64,000 nt of DNA from Streptomyces marispadix (GCF_022524345.1 NZ_JAKWJU010000002.1:1426001-1490000), one strand, 5' to 3'; positions 9,360 through 18,682 are shown, counted from the first letter of the stretch. The notes: generated by a model not told the origin, from the sequence alone. Numbers and translations: made by a program.

Positions 9360-9842
9360 TCAGCGCCGGGCGCCCTCCGCGGCGAAGGGCAGCCCCGTGG
9401 CGAGACCGCTCAGCGCGACCGCCAGCGACTCACCGAGGTAGCTGACGCCGATGGAGAGCGTGAGCGGCCGGGCGTGCTCGTGCATTCCGGCCCGTACGGC
9501 GAGATAGCCGAAGGCGCCCATCACCGCGAAGCTGCCCACGGCGGCCAGGAACGTCCGGATCGTGTAGCGCTGCCAGGCGACCCCGTCCCGTTCGAAGACC
9601 GACACCGTACGGCCGCGCAATGCTCCCAGCGCGAAGCCCAGCACGCTGCCGCCCGCGACCCAGCCGATGTCGGCGGCCGTGAGTACGTCCGCGGTCTTCG
9701 CCACGTTCCAGACGCCGACGCCGGTGAGGATCACGGGGGCACCCAGCAACTCCCTTGCGTTCAGCGGTTCTCCGTAGAGCCGCTTGATCACCAAGCCCGC
9801 CACCAGTGCGGCGATCAGCAGTCCGGTCGTCCATCCGTTCAT
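9360..9842 (-). CDS. DUF1453/CcdC-like integral membrane protein
   Basis: A 160-residue protein with about four to five hydrophobic segments (LLIAALVAGLVI, LLGAPVILTGVGVW, IGWVAGGSVLGFALGAL, FLAAVGSFAVMGAFGYLA, LTLSIGVSYLGESLAVAL). The N-terminal part and the ALRGRTVSVF segment fit the DUF1453/CcdC membrane family. It is divergent from a TetR gene whose start is 73 bases away, and the gap contains palindromic sites, so it is probably controlled by that regulator. Function is unknown. Confidence 0.75.
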   Translation of the reverse strand: MNGWTTGLLIAALVAGLVIKRLYGEPLNARELLGAPVILTGVGVWNVAKTADVLTAADIGWVAGGSVLGFALGALRGRTVSVFERDGVAWQRYTIRTFLAAVGSFAVMGAFGYLAVRAGMHEHARPLTLSIGVSYLGESLAVALSGLATGLPFAAEGARR

Positions 9843-9864
9843 GACTGACGTACCCCCGTTTTTC

Positions 9865-9905
9865 TAGCATGGTCATGCGAGAAAGAATGTAGCGCACGCG
9901 TGCTA
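9865..9905. promoter_or_regulatory. paired palindromic sites between DUF1453 gene and tetR-type gene
   Basis: Two related sites lie in the 73-base gap: TAGCATGGTCATGC (arms GCATG and CATGC) near 9866, and GCACGCGTGC at 9894-9903, a perfect 10-base palindrome inside TAGCGCACGCGTGCTA. They overlap the likely promoters of both divergent genes and are good candidates for TetR-family operators. Confidence 0.4.
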
Positions 9906-9915
9906 TAAAAGCCAG

Positions 9916-10539
9916 ATGCCGAAGATCGTGGACGCCGGGGAACGACGCAGGGCGGTGGCGGAGGCCGTCTTCACGGTGGTCGAGCGCCAGGGGGTGGAGG
10001 GCGCCTCGCTGCGCAACGTCGCCGACGAGGCAGGGCTGGCCATCGGTTCGGTCCGCCACTACTTCCGTGACCACTCGGAGGTGCTGCTGTTCGCCATGGA
10101 GGAGATGTCCCGGCGCTTCGAACAGCGCGTGCTCGCGCGTGTCGAGCGGCTCGCGGGGTGCACGGACCGCGGGGAGCGCCGCGCGGGCACGGAGGCGCTG
10201 CTGGAGGAGTTCCTGCCGCTGGACCGCACGCGACGTCAGGAGGCCGCCGTCTGGTACGCGTTCGTCACCGCGGCCCGTACGCGCCCCGAACTGCGGTCGC
10301 GGGCCGAGGAGGTGCTGGAGGGGATGCGCGAGGTGATGGCCCGTGTGCTGCGCGGGGGGCAGCGCACGGGTGCGCTGCCGGAACGTCTCGACGTGCGTCT
10401 GGAGAGCGTCAGGCTCGCCGCGCTGCTGGACGGGCTGACCGTGCAGGCCGTGCAGGCTCCCGGATTGCTGCCGCCGAAGCTGCTACGGGACGTGCTGCGG
10501 CGTCATCTGGACGCGCTGTCGGTGGCGGAGAGCGGGTAA
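9916..10539 (+). CDS. TetR family transcriptional regulator
   Basis: A 207-residue regulator. The N-terminal helix-turn-helix is clear: GASLRNVADEAGLAIGSVRHYF, ending in the typical Tyr-Phe. The C-terminal ligand domain resembles the BetI/TetR_C_6 type. It starts 73 bases from the divergent DUF1453 membrane gene, which it probably represses along with itself through the palindromes in between. The inducer is unknown; an exported or membrane-active compound would fit a membrane-protein target. Confidence 0.85.
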   Translation: MPKIVDAGERRRAVAEAVFTVVERQGVEGASLRNVADEAGLAIGSVRHYFRDHSEVLLFAMEEMSRRFEQRVLARVERLAGCTDRGERRAGTEALLEEFLPLDRTRRQEAAVWYAFVTAARTRPELRSRAEEVLEGMREVMARVLRGGQRTGALPERLDVRLESVRLAALLDGLTVQAVQAPGLLPPKLLRDVLRRHLDALSVAESG

Positions 10540-10637
10540 GGCGGCCCTAGGCGTGTACCGGTGGGCCGGGCCGGGCCGGGAGCGGATGAGCCCGTGGCCG
10601 GTGGCTGCGGCGAGGGAAGCGGGCCGCCCGCAGCAGG

Positions 10638-11795
10638 TCAACTCCCCGCGGCCGACGGGCCGTTCGGCTCCGCCGGCCAGGCGTCGCCCCACTTGGCGTC
10701 GCGTGCCAGACGGTAGTCGGCGCCGTGCCGCTTGGTGACGGTCGCGGGCCGCAACTCCTCGCCCGGGGTGCACAGTTCCAGCAGCACCTGGCCCTTGCGC
10801 TTCTGCGGCCTGCGCACGATGCGCCCTCCGGCCGGAACGCCCGCGACGCCGGGGCGCACCGCGGCGACATACGCGAACTTCTCGTCCTCGTACGGCAGTG
10901 AGCCGCCCTTGAGCCGACGGTGCAGGGAGGAGCGGTTGACGCGGGCGGCGAAGTGGCACCAGTCCTCGCCGGGCACCATCGGGCACGGCGCGCTGTGCGG
11001 GCACGGCGCGAGCACTCGCAGCCCGGCGTCGAGGAGACGGTCGCGTGCGTCGAGGACACGGGCATGGCCGTCGGGCGTTCCGGGCTCGGTGATCACCACC
11101 GCGCGTCCGGCGCGTGCCGCGGCGCCGACCAGCGACTGCCGCTCGGGCACGGCCAGTTCGCCCAGTACGTACGAGACGGTCACGAGGTCCGCGCCGGGCA
11201 GCGAGGGCGCATCGCCGTCGCCGTCGCCGTCGCCAGAGCGCTCGTCGCGGACGGTCAGCGAACGCCGCCGCCACTCGGCCGCGTGCAGCGCCTCCGCGCC
11301 CGAACGGCCGGACGTGTTCGAGGAGTTCGAGGTGCACGCGGTGCCCGGGCCGCCCGGGCCACCGCCGCTCGCAGGGCTCGACTTCCCTGCGGCGCCCGCC
11401 AGTTCACGTCCGAGCGCGAGCGCGGGCTCGGAGCGGTCGAGGACCGTTGTGCGGCGCGTGCCGCTCTCCGGGCCGCCGCCGGCTCCGCCCCAGACCTCGG
11501 CGGCGGCCCACACCGCCGCACCCGTGCCGCCGCCGACGTCGAGATGGCTCTCCGGCCGCCAGTCGCCCGTACGCACGGCCAGGGCTTGGAGCGCGGCGGT
11601 GACGGCGGCGAAGGTGGCGGGCATGCGATAGGCCGCGTAGGCCACGACGTCCGCGCGGTCGCGCAGCACGGGGGCGGGCTCCTCGCGCCCCCGGTAGCCG
11701 GACATCAGCCGCTCGACGGCGCCGGCCGCCTGGCGCGGCGGCAGCCCGTCGACGAGCGCGGCGAGGGCGTGCCGCAGTTCTTCCTCGATCACCAC
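10638..11795 (-). CDS. Rsm22-like small ribosomal subunit methyltransferase-fold protein
   Basis: A 385-residue member of the Rsm22 family, related to mitochondrial ribosome assembly proteins with a SAM-methyltransferase fold. Visible are the N-terminal YAAYRMPATFAAVTAAL segment, the SAM-binding loop LDVGGGTGAA, a cluster of four cysteines around CPHSAPCPM and DWCHF (a possible iron-sulfur or zinc site), and a C-terminal VLLELCTPGEE block. An unusual Gly/Ser/Asp-rich insert sits between about residues 135 and 200. The start is a GTG or ATG at 11795. The gene is convergent to the TetR gene and stands seven bases downstream of the serine hydrolase-side stop region on the opposite reading order (serine hydrolase ends at 11802), so it may be co-transcribed. 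Confidence 0.82.
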   Translation of the reverse strand: MVIEEELRHALAALVDGLPPRQAAGAVERLMSGYRGREEPAPVLRDRADVVAYAAYRMPATFAAVTAALQALAVRTGDWRPESHLDVGGGTGAAVWAAAEVWGGAGGGPESGTRRTTVLDRSEPALALGRELAGAAGKSSPASGGGPGGPGTACTSNSSNTSGRSGAEALHAAEWRRRSLTVRDERSGDGDGDGDAPSLPGADLVTVSYVLGELAVPERQSLVGAAARAGRAVVITEPGTPDGHARVLDARDRLLDAGLRVLAPCPHSAPCPMVPGEDWCHFAARVNRSSLHRRLKGGSLPYEDEKFAYVAAVRPGVAGVPAGGRIVRRPQKRKGQVLLELCTPGEELRPATVTKRHGADYRLARDAKWGDAWPAEPNGPSAAGS

Positions 11796-11801
11796 GGCAG
11801 T

Positions 11802-12977
11802 CTATGGAGCCCCGCTGCGCGCGGCGCGGGCGAGGCGGGTGGCCGCTTCGGCGCGCGGGCGGTTGTCGGCGGGGCGCCGTACGGGGTGGACGGTGTTGGC
11901 GAGCAGCACCAGGAAGGTGTCCGTCGCCGGGTCCAGCACCAGGCTCGTACCGGTGAAGCCCGTATGCCCGGCGGCCGTTCTGTGCTCAGGAGACCTCAAC
12001 TCGCCGCTGCCGCCTGCCAGTTCGCCCATGAAGCGGGGCTGGCCGACGGCGAGGCCCAGCCCCGGCGGTGCCAGCATCGCCCTCACCGAGGAGGGCGTGA
12101 GAATCCGCGCGCCTCCGTATGCGCCGCCCGACAGCAGCGTGCGGCACAGCACGGCCAGGTCGGCGGCGGTCGAGAAGAGACCCGCGTGGCCCGCGACGCC
12201 GCCGAGGGCGAAGGCGTTCTCGTCGTGGACGGTGCCGCGCAGCATGCCGCGGTCCGCCTTGGCCCAGGGGCGGCGCTGGTCCTCCGTCGCCGCGGCCGAG
12301 GCGGCGGGCACGGGACCGTAGGAGGTGGACTCCATGCCCAGCGGACCGGTGATGCTGTCCCTGACGAGGGCGTCCAGGCCGATGCCCGAGACCCGTTCCA
12401 GTACCTGCTGGAGCGCGATGAGGTTGAGGTCGGAGTAGCAGTGCGTGCTTCCGGGGGCGGCCACCGGCTCCTCGTCCCACAGCGGCGCCAGAAGGCCGCC
12501 GCCGTCCCGCTCGCCTCCGAAGGGGATCTCGGGCCGCAGCCCTGAGGTGTGCGTCAGCAACTGCCGTACGGTGATGCGTTCCTTGCCGCGGGCGCCGAAC
12601 TCCGGGACGTACAAGGCCACTTCGCGGTCCAGCGCGACCGTTCCGCGTTCGCACTGGCTCATCGCGGCGACGGCCGTGAAGAGCTTGGTGAGCGACGCCA
12701 GATCGAAGAGCGTCCCGGGTGTCGCCGGCTCCCAGCGCTCCCTCGGCAGCTCGGCACCGGCGCCGGCCTCGGCGTCGTAGGACGAGTAGCGCACCGCCCA
12801 GCCCGTGGCGTGCTCCAGCGCGATCCACGGGCCACGACCGGCCACCGCAACCGCGCCGGAGCACCAGCCCGTCACGGGCAGCAGGTCCAACTCGTCGCGC
12901 AGCGCCGCCAGTTCCGCCGGGCACAGACCCGCATGCCCGGCGGTCGGCGCGTGCCTCAGCTTCGCGCCGTCCGCCAT
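11802..12977 (-). CDS. class C beta-lactamase-like serine hydrolase
   Basis: A 391-residue serine hydrolase of the beta-lactamase/DD-peptidase superfamily. The nucleophile motif S-x-x-K is in FDLASLTKLFTAVAAM; the Tyr motif appears as CYSDLNL, and HTGFTGTSLVLDP supplies the third motif. It has no signal peptide, so it is probably cytoplasmic, like many esterase-type EstB relatives. The ATG at 12977 is chosen; it overlaps the end of the upstream MFS gene by 22 bases, pointing to translational coupling with the exporter. The natural substrate is unknown. Confidence 0.85.
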   Translation of the reverse strand: MADGAKLRHAPTAGHAGLCPAELAALRDELDLLPVTGWCSGAVAVAGRGPWIALEHATGWAVRYSSYDAEAGAGAELPRERWEPATPGTLFDLASLTKLFTAVAAMSQCERGTVALDREVALYVPEFGARGKERITVRQLLTHTSGLRPEIPFGGERDGGGLLAPLWDEEPVAAPGSTHCYSDLNLIALQQVLERVSGIGLDALVRDSITGPLGMESTSYGPVPAASAAATEDQRRPWAKADRGMLRGTVHDENAFALGGVAGHAGLFSTAADLAVLCRTLLSGGAYGGARILTPSSVRAMLAPPGLGLAVGQPRFMGELAGGSGELRSPEHRTAAGHTGFTGTSLVLDPATDTFLVLLANTVHPVRRPADNRPRAEAATRLARAARSGAP

Positions 12978-14419
12978 GGACGGCACAGCCCCACGAACGC
13001 GACGGCGGCGATCAGCAGCGAGCCGAGCTGCACCAGCGCCATCGGCACGGCGGTCCGCTCGCCCGCGACACCGACGAGCGGCGAGGCGATCGCGCCGATC
13101 AGGAACTGGGAGGTGCCCAGCAGCGCCGAGGCCGACCCGGCGGCGTGCGGGGCGCGCAGCAGGCCCTGGGAGTTGGCGTTCGGCATGACGAAGCCCATGC
13201 CCGTCATCAGTACGCACAGCCCCGCCGCCACGGGCACCAGCCCTGGCCGTCCGAAGACGCCGCTGGTCATCAGCAGCAGTGCGACGGCGGCCGTACCGGT
13301 CATGAGGAGCCCGAAGGCGAGGACCCGGTCGAGCGGCACCCGGCCGACGAGCAGCTTGCCGTTTATCTGGCCCGCGGAGACCAGGCCGATGGAGTTCACC
13401 ATGAACAGCAGGCTGAACGTCTGCGGGCTGGCGCCGTAGATCTCCTGGACCACGAACGGCGAGGCGGAGACGTAGGAGAAGAGCGCCGCGAAGCTGAGAC
13501 TGCCCGCCAGGAGATAGCCGGTGAAGACGCGGTCGGCGAAGAGGCCGCGCATGGTGCGCAGTGCGTCGGGGACGCCGCCGCTGTGCCGCTTGTCGTCCGC
13601 GAGGGTCTCCGGAAGCCAACGTGCGACGACCAGGGTGAGTACGAGACCGACGCCGGTGAGTACGAGGAAGACGCCGCGCCAGTCGGTGAAGCGGAGTATC
13701 TGCCCGCCGAGTACGGGGGCGAGGATGGGCGCGAGGCCCGATATCAGCATCAGGGTGGAGAAGAAACGTGCCATCGCGAGGCCGTCGTACAGATCGCGGA
13801 CGACGGCCCTGGCTATGACTATCCCGGCGGCGCCGGTGAGGCCCTGCACCAGCCGGAAGAGGATCAGCGTCTCCACGCTGGGCGCGAACGCGCAGGCGGC
13901 TCCGGCCAGTACGTAGCCGGCCATGCCGATCAGCAGCGGGCGCCTTCTGCCGAACTGGTCGCTCATCGGGCCCACGACCAACTGGCCGACGGCAAGCCCG
14001 AGAAGGCATCCGGTGAGCGTGAGCTGCGCGGTGGCGGCAGGGGTGTGGAGGGTGCCGCTGACCGCGGGCAGCGCCGGGAGGTACATGTCCATCGACAGCG
14101 CGGGCAGTGCCGTGAGGCCGCCGAGTACGAGGGTCACCAGCAGGCTCGCGCGGCGGCGGCGGGTGAGCGTCGGGGCGGGGCCGGTGGCGGGCCCGGGCCC
14201 GGCGGGCGCGGGAGCCGCGGCAGCGGGAACCGTGGTCGCGCTCCCGGACGGGGTCTCGAATGCGGTCTCTACGGGTGCGGTGCCGACGGGCGCGGTGCCG
14301 ACGGGCGCCGCGGTGCCGGCGTGTGCGTCGGCGGCGACGGGGTCGCCGAAGGAGTCGGTGACGGGGACTGCGGCGGAAGCCGTGGCTGCGGCCGTTCGGG
14401 CAGGGCCGGGGTCGGACAT
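12956..14419 (-). CDS. Bcr/CflA-type MFS drug exporter
   Basis: A 487-residue transporter with 12 predicted membrane spans and the DHA1 Bcr/CflA signature: LPALSMDMYLPALPAV in helix 1, GPMSDQFGRRRPLLIG (motif A), and ARAVVRDLYDG after helix 4. The first 75 residues are an unusually long Ala/Pro/Thr-rich cytoplasmic leader that includes the repeated segment PVGTAPVGTAPVETA. The start is ATG 14419 with GGAGAGG upstream; an in-frame ATG 26 codons earlier lacks a ribosome site. It overlaps the serine hydrolase gene, so the two probably act together, for example in export and modification of a small molecule. Confidence 0.88.
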   Translation of the reverse strand: MSDPGPARTAAATASAAVPVTDSFGDPVAADAHAGTAAPVGTAPVGTAPVETAFETPSGSATTVPAAAAPAPAGPGPATGPAPTLTRRRRASLLVTLVLGGLTALPALSMDMYLPALPAVSGTLHTPAATAQLTLTGCLLGLAVGQLVVGPMSDQFGRRRPLLIGMAGYVLAGAACAFAPSVETLILFRLVQGLTGAAGIVIARAVVRDLYDGLAMARFFSTLMLISGLAPILAPVLGGQILRFTDWRGVFLVLTGVGLVLTLVVARWLPETLADDKRHSGGVPDALRTMRGLFADRVFTGYLLAGSLSFAALFSYVSASPFVVQEIYGASPQTFSLLFMVNSIGLVSAGQINGKLLVGRVPLDRVLAFGLLMTGTAAVALLLMTSGVFGRPGLVPVAAGLCVLMTGMGFVMPNANSQGLLRAPHAAGSASALLGTSQFLIGAIASPLVGVAGERTAVPMALVQLGSLLIAAVAFVGLCRPWRTARS

Positions 14420-14563
14420 GCACCTCTCCAGGAGATTGTTGACGACTGGCACATTCTCCCAGACATGTCCGTCCCCGGCCCAACCGCTTTTCCTCACCCA
14501 CGGCCCTCACGGGCCTGTGCGCAGCCTTTTCACTCCGCGGCCGCGCACCGCGACGGGCCTCGG

Positions 14564-16192
14564 TCAGAGCGGTTCAAGCCCTGGATCACCGGCCCGTGAG
14601 ACGAAGGACGCGGCCGTCGCGACGGGTGCCCCCGGCCGGGTGACCAGGTCCACCGTGCGGTAGTCCGCGCGCAGTCGCCGCCGGTCAAGGGTGACGAGGA
14701 CGTATCCGCGGCGCCCGTCGTAGAACTTCATGTGGGGGTTGGCGTCGAGGAAGGTCTGCCAGTCGCCGGGCTTCGCGACCCCGTCGCCTCCGCTGGCGAC
14801 GGACGTGGTGACCAACTCCACACCGGCGGTGCGCGATCCGGTGTCGTCGAAGTCCTCCTTGATGTCCATGGCGTAGTGCACGTGTACGTCGCCGGTGAGC
14901 ACGGCGAGGTTCTTCACCCCGGCCGTGCGTGCCGCGTCGAGGAGGCGGCGCCTCGCCGCCGGATAGCCGTCCCAGGCGTCCATGGACAGCGGGTACGGGC
15001 CCGTCGTCCGGTCGCGGCGCCGGGAGAGGACGGTCTGCTGCGGCACCAGGTTCCACACGGCGTTCGAACTCTTCCAGCCGTCCGCCAGCCAGCGTTCCTG
15101 CGCGGAGCCGAGCATCGTACGGTCCGGCCTGCCGGTCTCGTCGGTCGGCACCTGCCAGCCGTCGCCCGCCGACTGGTCGTCGCGGTGCTGGCGGCCGTCG
15201 AGGATGTCGAGCTGTGCGAGCCGCCCGAAGTGCAGCCTCCGGTAGAGCTGTAGCGAGGAGCCCGAAGGCTGCTGCGGCGGGCGCAGCGGCAGGTTCTCGT
15301 AGTACGCGCGGTAGGCCGCCGCGCGGCGGGCGAGGAACGCCTCGGGGGGCGAGCCGTCGGGGGTCTCGTCCGCGTAGTTGTTCTCCACCTCGTGGTCGTC
15401 CCAGGTGACGATCCAGGGGTGGGCGGCGTGCGCGGCCTGGAGGTCCGGGTCGCTGTGGTAGAGCGCGTACCGCAGCCGGTAGTCCTCCAGCGTCGTGGTC
15501 TCCTTGTTGAACGCGTCGGGAAGGTTCAAGGACGGGTCGGCGCGGTCGCCGCCGTGCGCGTCGACCGCGTACTCGTAGAGGTAGTCGCCGAGATGCAGCA
15601 CGGCGTCGACGTCCTCCTCCCGCGCGAGATGTCCGAGCGCGGTGAAGTAGCCGTCGTGGTACGCCTGGCATGAGACCGCCGCGAAGCGCAGCGATCCGGA
15701 CGAGTCGCCGGTGGCCGGCGCGGTGCGGGTGCGGCCCACGGGGCTGGTCCATCTGCCCACGCGGAAGCGGTAGTAGTAGCGGGTACGCGGCTGAAGGTTC
15801 TCGGGGACGACGTGCACCGCGTGGTGGAACTCCGGGTGCGCGGTGACGCTTCCGCGCCTCACGCCGCGCGTGAAGCGCTCGTCACCGGCCAACTCCCAGT
15901 TGACGGTGACAGGTTGACGGTCGAGTCCGCTGTCCGGCGTGTACGGGTCGGGGGCGAGGCGGGTCCACAGCACCACGGAGTCGGGCAGGGGGTCGCCGGA
16001 GGCCACACCGAGGGTGAAGGGGTCTTTGTCGATACGGGCAGGGTCGAGCTTCGCTGCGGCGTGTGCGGGTCGGGGGAGGTTGACACCGAGGGCCAGGGAC
16101 ACCGTCGCCGCCGTCCCTGTCAGCAGTCGGCGACGGCACAATTGCCGTGCAGCCGCACGGTATTCGCTGTCTGCGCTCGAAGGCTGCGTCAT
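14564..16192 (-). CDS. phoD: PhoD-type alkaline phosphatase/phosphodiesterase, Tat-exported
   Basis: A 542-residue secreted phosphoesterase. The N-terminus has a twin-arginine signal (CRRRLLTGTAATVSLALGV, cleavage near AHAAAK). The mature protein carries the PhoD metallophosphatase blocks: FTLGVASGDPLPDSVVLWTRL, HLGDYLYEYA, WDDHEVENNYAD, and VLTGDVHVH, which supply metal ligands. It should release phosphate from organic phosphodiesters and monoesters outside the cell, with Ca/Fe cofactors in known relatives. A start at ATG 16192 places the RR motif about 21 residues in, as expected. A possible PHO box lies 30 to 60 bases upstream. Streptomycetes have several such phosphatases, so the symbol denotes the family. 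Confidence 0.88.
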   Translation of the reverse strand: MTQPSSADSEYRAAARQLCRRRLLTGTAATVSLALGVNLPRPAHAAAKLDPARIDKDPFTLGVASGDPLPDSVVLWTRLAPDPYTPDSGLDRQPVTVNWELAGDERFTRGVRRGSVTAHPEFHHAVHVVPENLQPRTRYYYRFRVGRWTSPVGRTRTAPATGDSSGSLRFAAVSCQAYHDGYFTALGHLAREEDVDAVLHLGDYLYEYAVDAHGGDRADPSLNLPDAFNKETTTLEDYRLRYALYHSDPDLQAAHAAHPWIVTWDDHEVENNYADETPDGSPPEAFLARRAAAYRAYYENLPLRPPQQPSGSSLQLYRRLHFGRLAQLDILDGRQHRDDQSAGDGWQVPTDETGRPDRTMLGSAQERWLADGWKSSNAVWNLVPQQTVLSRRRDRTTGPYPLSMDAWDGYPAARRRLLDAARTAGVKNLAVLTGDVHVHYAMDIKEDFDDTGSRTAGVELVTTSVASGGDGVAKPGDWQTFLDANPHMKFYDGRRGYVLVTLDRRRLRADYRTVDLVTRPGAPVATAASFVSRAGDPGLEPL

Positions 16193-16221
16193 ACATGCGA
16201 TTGCACAGTCCGTGAGAGTCC

Positions 16222-16254
16222 GGCAGCGGACGGACACGCGACCGACGAGTGACC
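16222..16254 (-). promoter_or_regulatory. possible PHO box: tandem 11-base repeats upstream of the phosphatase gene
   Basis: On the minus strand two head-to-tail 11-base units GGTCACTCGTC and GGTCGCGTGTC (16254-16233) are followed by a weaker third unit CGTCCGCTGCC. Streptomyces PhoP binds direct repeats of 11 bases beginning G(G/T)TCAC or similar, so the first unit fits well and the others partly. The site is 30 bases before the phosphatase ATG and also lies upstream of the divergent SDR gene. Confidence 0.4.
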
Positions 16255-16356
16255 AGTCGGTGGCAGTCGAGCGGCTGTGGCTCCCCGCCGCCTCAGGGAG
16301 CGGCCGGCGCCGGACTCCGTCGGGGCAACGCGAATGACAGCCCGTACTCTGCGCGC

Positions 16357-17211
16357 ATGACGACACAGGGTGAGAGGACGGCCAGGGGTGAGGGGACGCG
16401 GACGGCACTGGTGACCGGCGCGGGTTCGGGCATCGGACGGGCCGTCGCAGTGGAACTGGCAGCGGCCGGCTGGCAGTTGACGCTGGCGGGACGGCGGCCC
16501 GAGCCGCTGGAGGAGACGGCACGGCTGGCCGAGACGGCTGCGAGGGCCGTGGCGGACGCCGCGACTACGGAGACGGGAGGCGCCGCGCCTACGGAGGTCG
16601 CTCAGGTCGTGCCCACGGACGTCACCGATCCGGAAGCCGTCGCGGCGCTCTTCACGTCCGTGCGGGAGAGGACGTCCGGGCGGGAGAGCGGCGGCCGGCT
16701 GGACCTGCTGTTCAACAACGCGGGCACCTTCGGCCCCGCGGTGCCGCTGGAGGAGCTGTCGCCCGAGGAGTGGCGCGGCGTCGTGGACGTCAATCTGACG
16801 GGTGCCTTCCTGTGTGCGCAGGCGGCGTTCCGGCTGATGAAGGATCAACGGCCGCAGGGCGGCAGGATCATCAACAACGGGTCCGTCTCCGCACACGTGC
16901 CGCGCCCCGGCTCGATCGCGTACACCGCGACCAAGCACGCGGTCACGGGCCTGACCAAGTCCCTTTCGCTGGACGGCCGTTCGTACGGGATCGCCTGCGG
17001 CCAGATCGACGTCGGCAACGCCGCCACGGAGATGACGGCACGTATGCAGACCGGCGTCCCCCAGGCGGACGGCACCACGCGGGCGGAGCCGGTGATGGAC
17101 GCGGCGGACGTCGCACGCACGGTGCTGCACATGGCGGAGCTGCCGCTGGAGGCGAACGTGCAGTTCGCGACGGTGATGGCGACGACGATGCCGTACATCG
17201 GCCGGGGGTGA
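16357..17211 (+). CDS. short-chain dehydrogenase/reductase
   Basis: A 284-residue classical SDR. The Rossmann motif [15 protein letters not shown] is near the start, NNAG is followed by the catalytic Ser in NNGSVSAHV, and the Y-x3-K pair in [11 protein letters not shown]. An insertion of about 25 residues rich in Ala/Thr separates beta-2 and beta-3. The N-terminal Gly/Arg dinucleotide pocket suggests NADP or NAD use without certainty. The substrate is unknown. It starts 165 bases from the divergent phosphatase gene and is followed after 124 bases by an FMN oxidase in the same direction. Confidence 0.87.
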   Translation: MTTQGERTARGEGTRTALVTGAGSGIGRAVAVELAAAGWQLTLAGRRPEPLEETARLAETAARAVADAATTETGGAAPTEVAQVVPTDVTDPEAVAALFTSVRERTSGRESGGRLDLLFNNAGTFGPAVPLEELSPEEWRGVVDVNLTGAFLCAQAAFRLMKDQRPQGGRIINNGSVSAHVPRPGSIAYTATKHAVTGLTKSLSLDGRSYGIACGQIDVGNAATEMTARMQTGVPQADGTTRAEPVMDAADVARTVLHMAELPLEANVQFATVMATTMPYIGRG

Positions 17212-17335
17212 GGCACGGGGCGGCGGCACCGGGCCGATCAGCGGGCGGAGGCGGACGAACGAGGAGGCGGGGGTCTAGCGGCGGTGCCTGTGCGCAGCGC
17301 AGACTCGATGCCCCGCAGAGAGAAGGGTGCGTGCG

Positions 17336-18658
17336 ATGAGTGAGGCGTCAGGGGTGCCCGGGCCGTCAGGGCCGGAGGCGAGCGGTGCGGACGGCGCGGA
17401 GGCGGATGCCGCGCCCGAGGCAGGCGCCGCGGCGGACTCGGGCGGCGCGGGCGAGGCAGGCGGCGGGGGCGAGTCCGCGGGCCCGCCGCCCGGGCCCGGA
17501 TTCGGCAACTACCAGAACGACATCTACCTCAACGGCCTCGACGGACGGCTGCCGCCCTTCACCACCGACCTCACCCTCCTCGGCTCCTCCGCACGCGAAC
17601 ACCTCGACTCCGGCGCCTTCGGCTATGTCGCGGGCGCTGCGGGCTCCGGCTCGACACACCGCGCCAACCGTGAGGCGTTCGACCGGCACCGGCTCGTACC
17701 GCGGATGCTGCGCGGTCCCCAGGCACGCGATCTGCGTACGACGGTGCTGGGCACCGAGATTCCCGCGCCGGTGCTGCTGGCGCCGGTGGGCGTGCAGTCG
17801 ATCATCCACCCCGACGGGGAGCTGGCCACGGCCCGCGCCGCCGCCGCCGTGGGCGTCCCGATGGTGCTCTCGACGGCCTCCTCGCACACCATCGAGCAGG
17901 TCGCGGAGGCGCACGGCGCGGACAACCCCCGCTGGTTCCAGCTCTATTGGCCCAACGACGACGACGTGTGCGTCAGCATTCTGGAACGCGCCCGCAAGGC
18001 CGGGTACACCACCCTCGTCGTCACCCTCGACACCTGGACCCTCGCCTGGCGCCCCCAGGACCTCGACCAGTCGTATCTGCCGTTCATCCGCGGCGTCGGC
18101 ACGGCCATCCCCTTCTCCGACCCGGCCTTCCGCGCCGGCCTGGACAAGTCCCCGGAGGACGATCTGATCCCGGCGGTGCTGCGCTGGGTGCCGATGTTCA
18201 CCGGCACCGACCACTCCTGGGACCAACTGCCGTTCCTGCGGCGGCACTGGGACGGCCCGATCGTCCTGAAGGGCGTGCTCCACCCCGACGACGCCCGCCG
18301 GGCCGCCGACGCCGGAATGGACGGAATCGTCGTCTCCAACCACGGAGGCCGCCAGGTCGACGGCGCGATCGCCTCCCTCGACGCGCTCCCCCCGATCGTC
18401 GAGGCGGTCGGCGAGCGCATGGAGGTGCTCTTCGACTCCGGCGTACGCACCGGGTCCGACGTGCTCAAGGCCCTCGCCCTCGGTGCACGCGCCGTGCTCG
18501 TGGGACGCCCCTACGCATACGGACTGGCCCACGGCGGAGAGGAGGGCGTACTGCACGTGCTGCGCAGCCTCCTCGCCGACCTGGACCTCACCCTGGGTCT
18601 CTCCGGGCACCGCACACCGGCCGAGCTGTCGCGGGACTCGCTGCAAGGCGGTCTGTGA
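17336..18658 (+). CDS. FMN-dependent alpha-hydroxy-acid oxidase, lactate 2-monooxygenase type
   Basis: A 440-residue (S)-2-hydroxy-acid oxidase family protein. After a 50-residue Ala/Gly/Glu-rich leader the TIM-barrel core shows VAGAAGSGSTHRANREAF, PVLLAPVGVQSIIHPDGE, the FMN phosphate-binding region and the catalytic His in IVVSNHGGRQVDGA. The sequence GNYQNDIYLNGL at the core start is characteristic of lactate 2-monooxygenase-like members, which turn lactate into acetate and CO2. The ATG at 17336 is chosen; a GTG nine bases upstream is possible. It lies 24 bases before the rnpB gene. Confidence 0.88.
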   Translation: MSEASGVPGPSGPEASGADGAEADAAPEAGAAADSGGAGEAGGGGESAGPPPGPGFGNYQNDIYLNGLDGRLPPFTTDLTLLGSSAREHLDSGAFGYVAGAAGSGSTHRANREAFDRHRLVPRMLRGPQARDLRTTVLGTEIPAPVLLAPVGVQSIIHPDGELATARAAAAVGVPMVLSTASSHTIEQVAEAHGADNPRWFQLYWPNDDDVCVSILERARKAGYTTLVVTLDTWTLAWRPQDLDQSYLPFIRGVGTAIPFSDPAFRAGLDKSPEDDLIPAVLRWVPMFTGTDHSWDQLPFLRRHWDGPIVLKGVLHPDDARRAADAGMDGIVVSNHGGRQVDGAIASLDALPPIVEAVGERMEVLFDSGVRTGSDVLKALALGARAVLVGRPYAYGLAHGGEEGVLHVLRSLLADLDLTLGLSGHRTPAELSRDSLQGGL

Positions 18659-18682
18659 CCGCGACTATCATGGTCCGTACGG

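Noticed and set aside
10483..11337. Alternative minus-strand frame across the Rsm22-like gene
   Set aside because: Arg-rich shadow of the Rsm22-like gene and of the TetR gene end.
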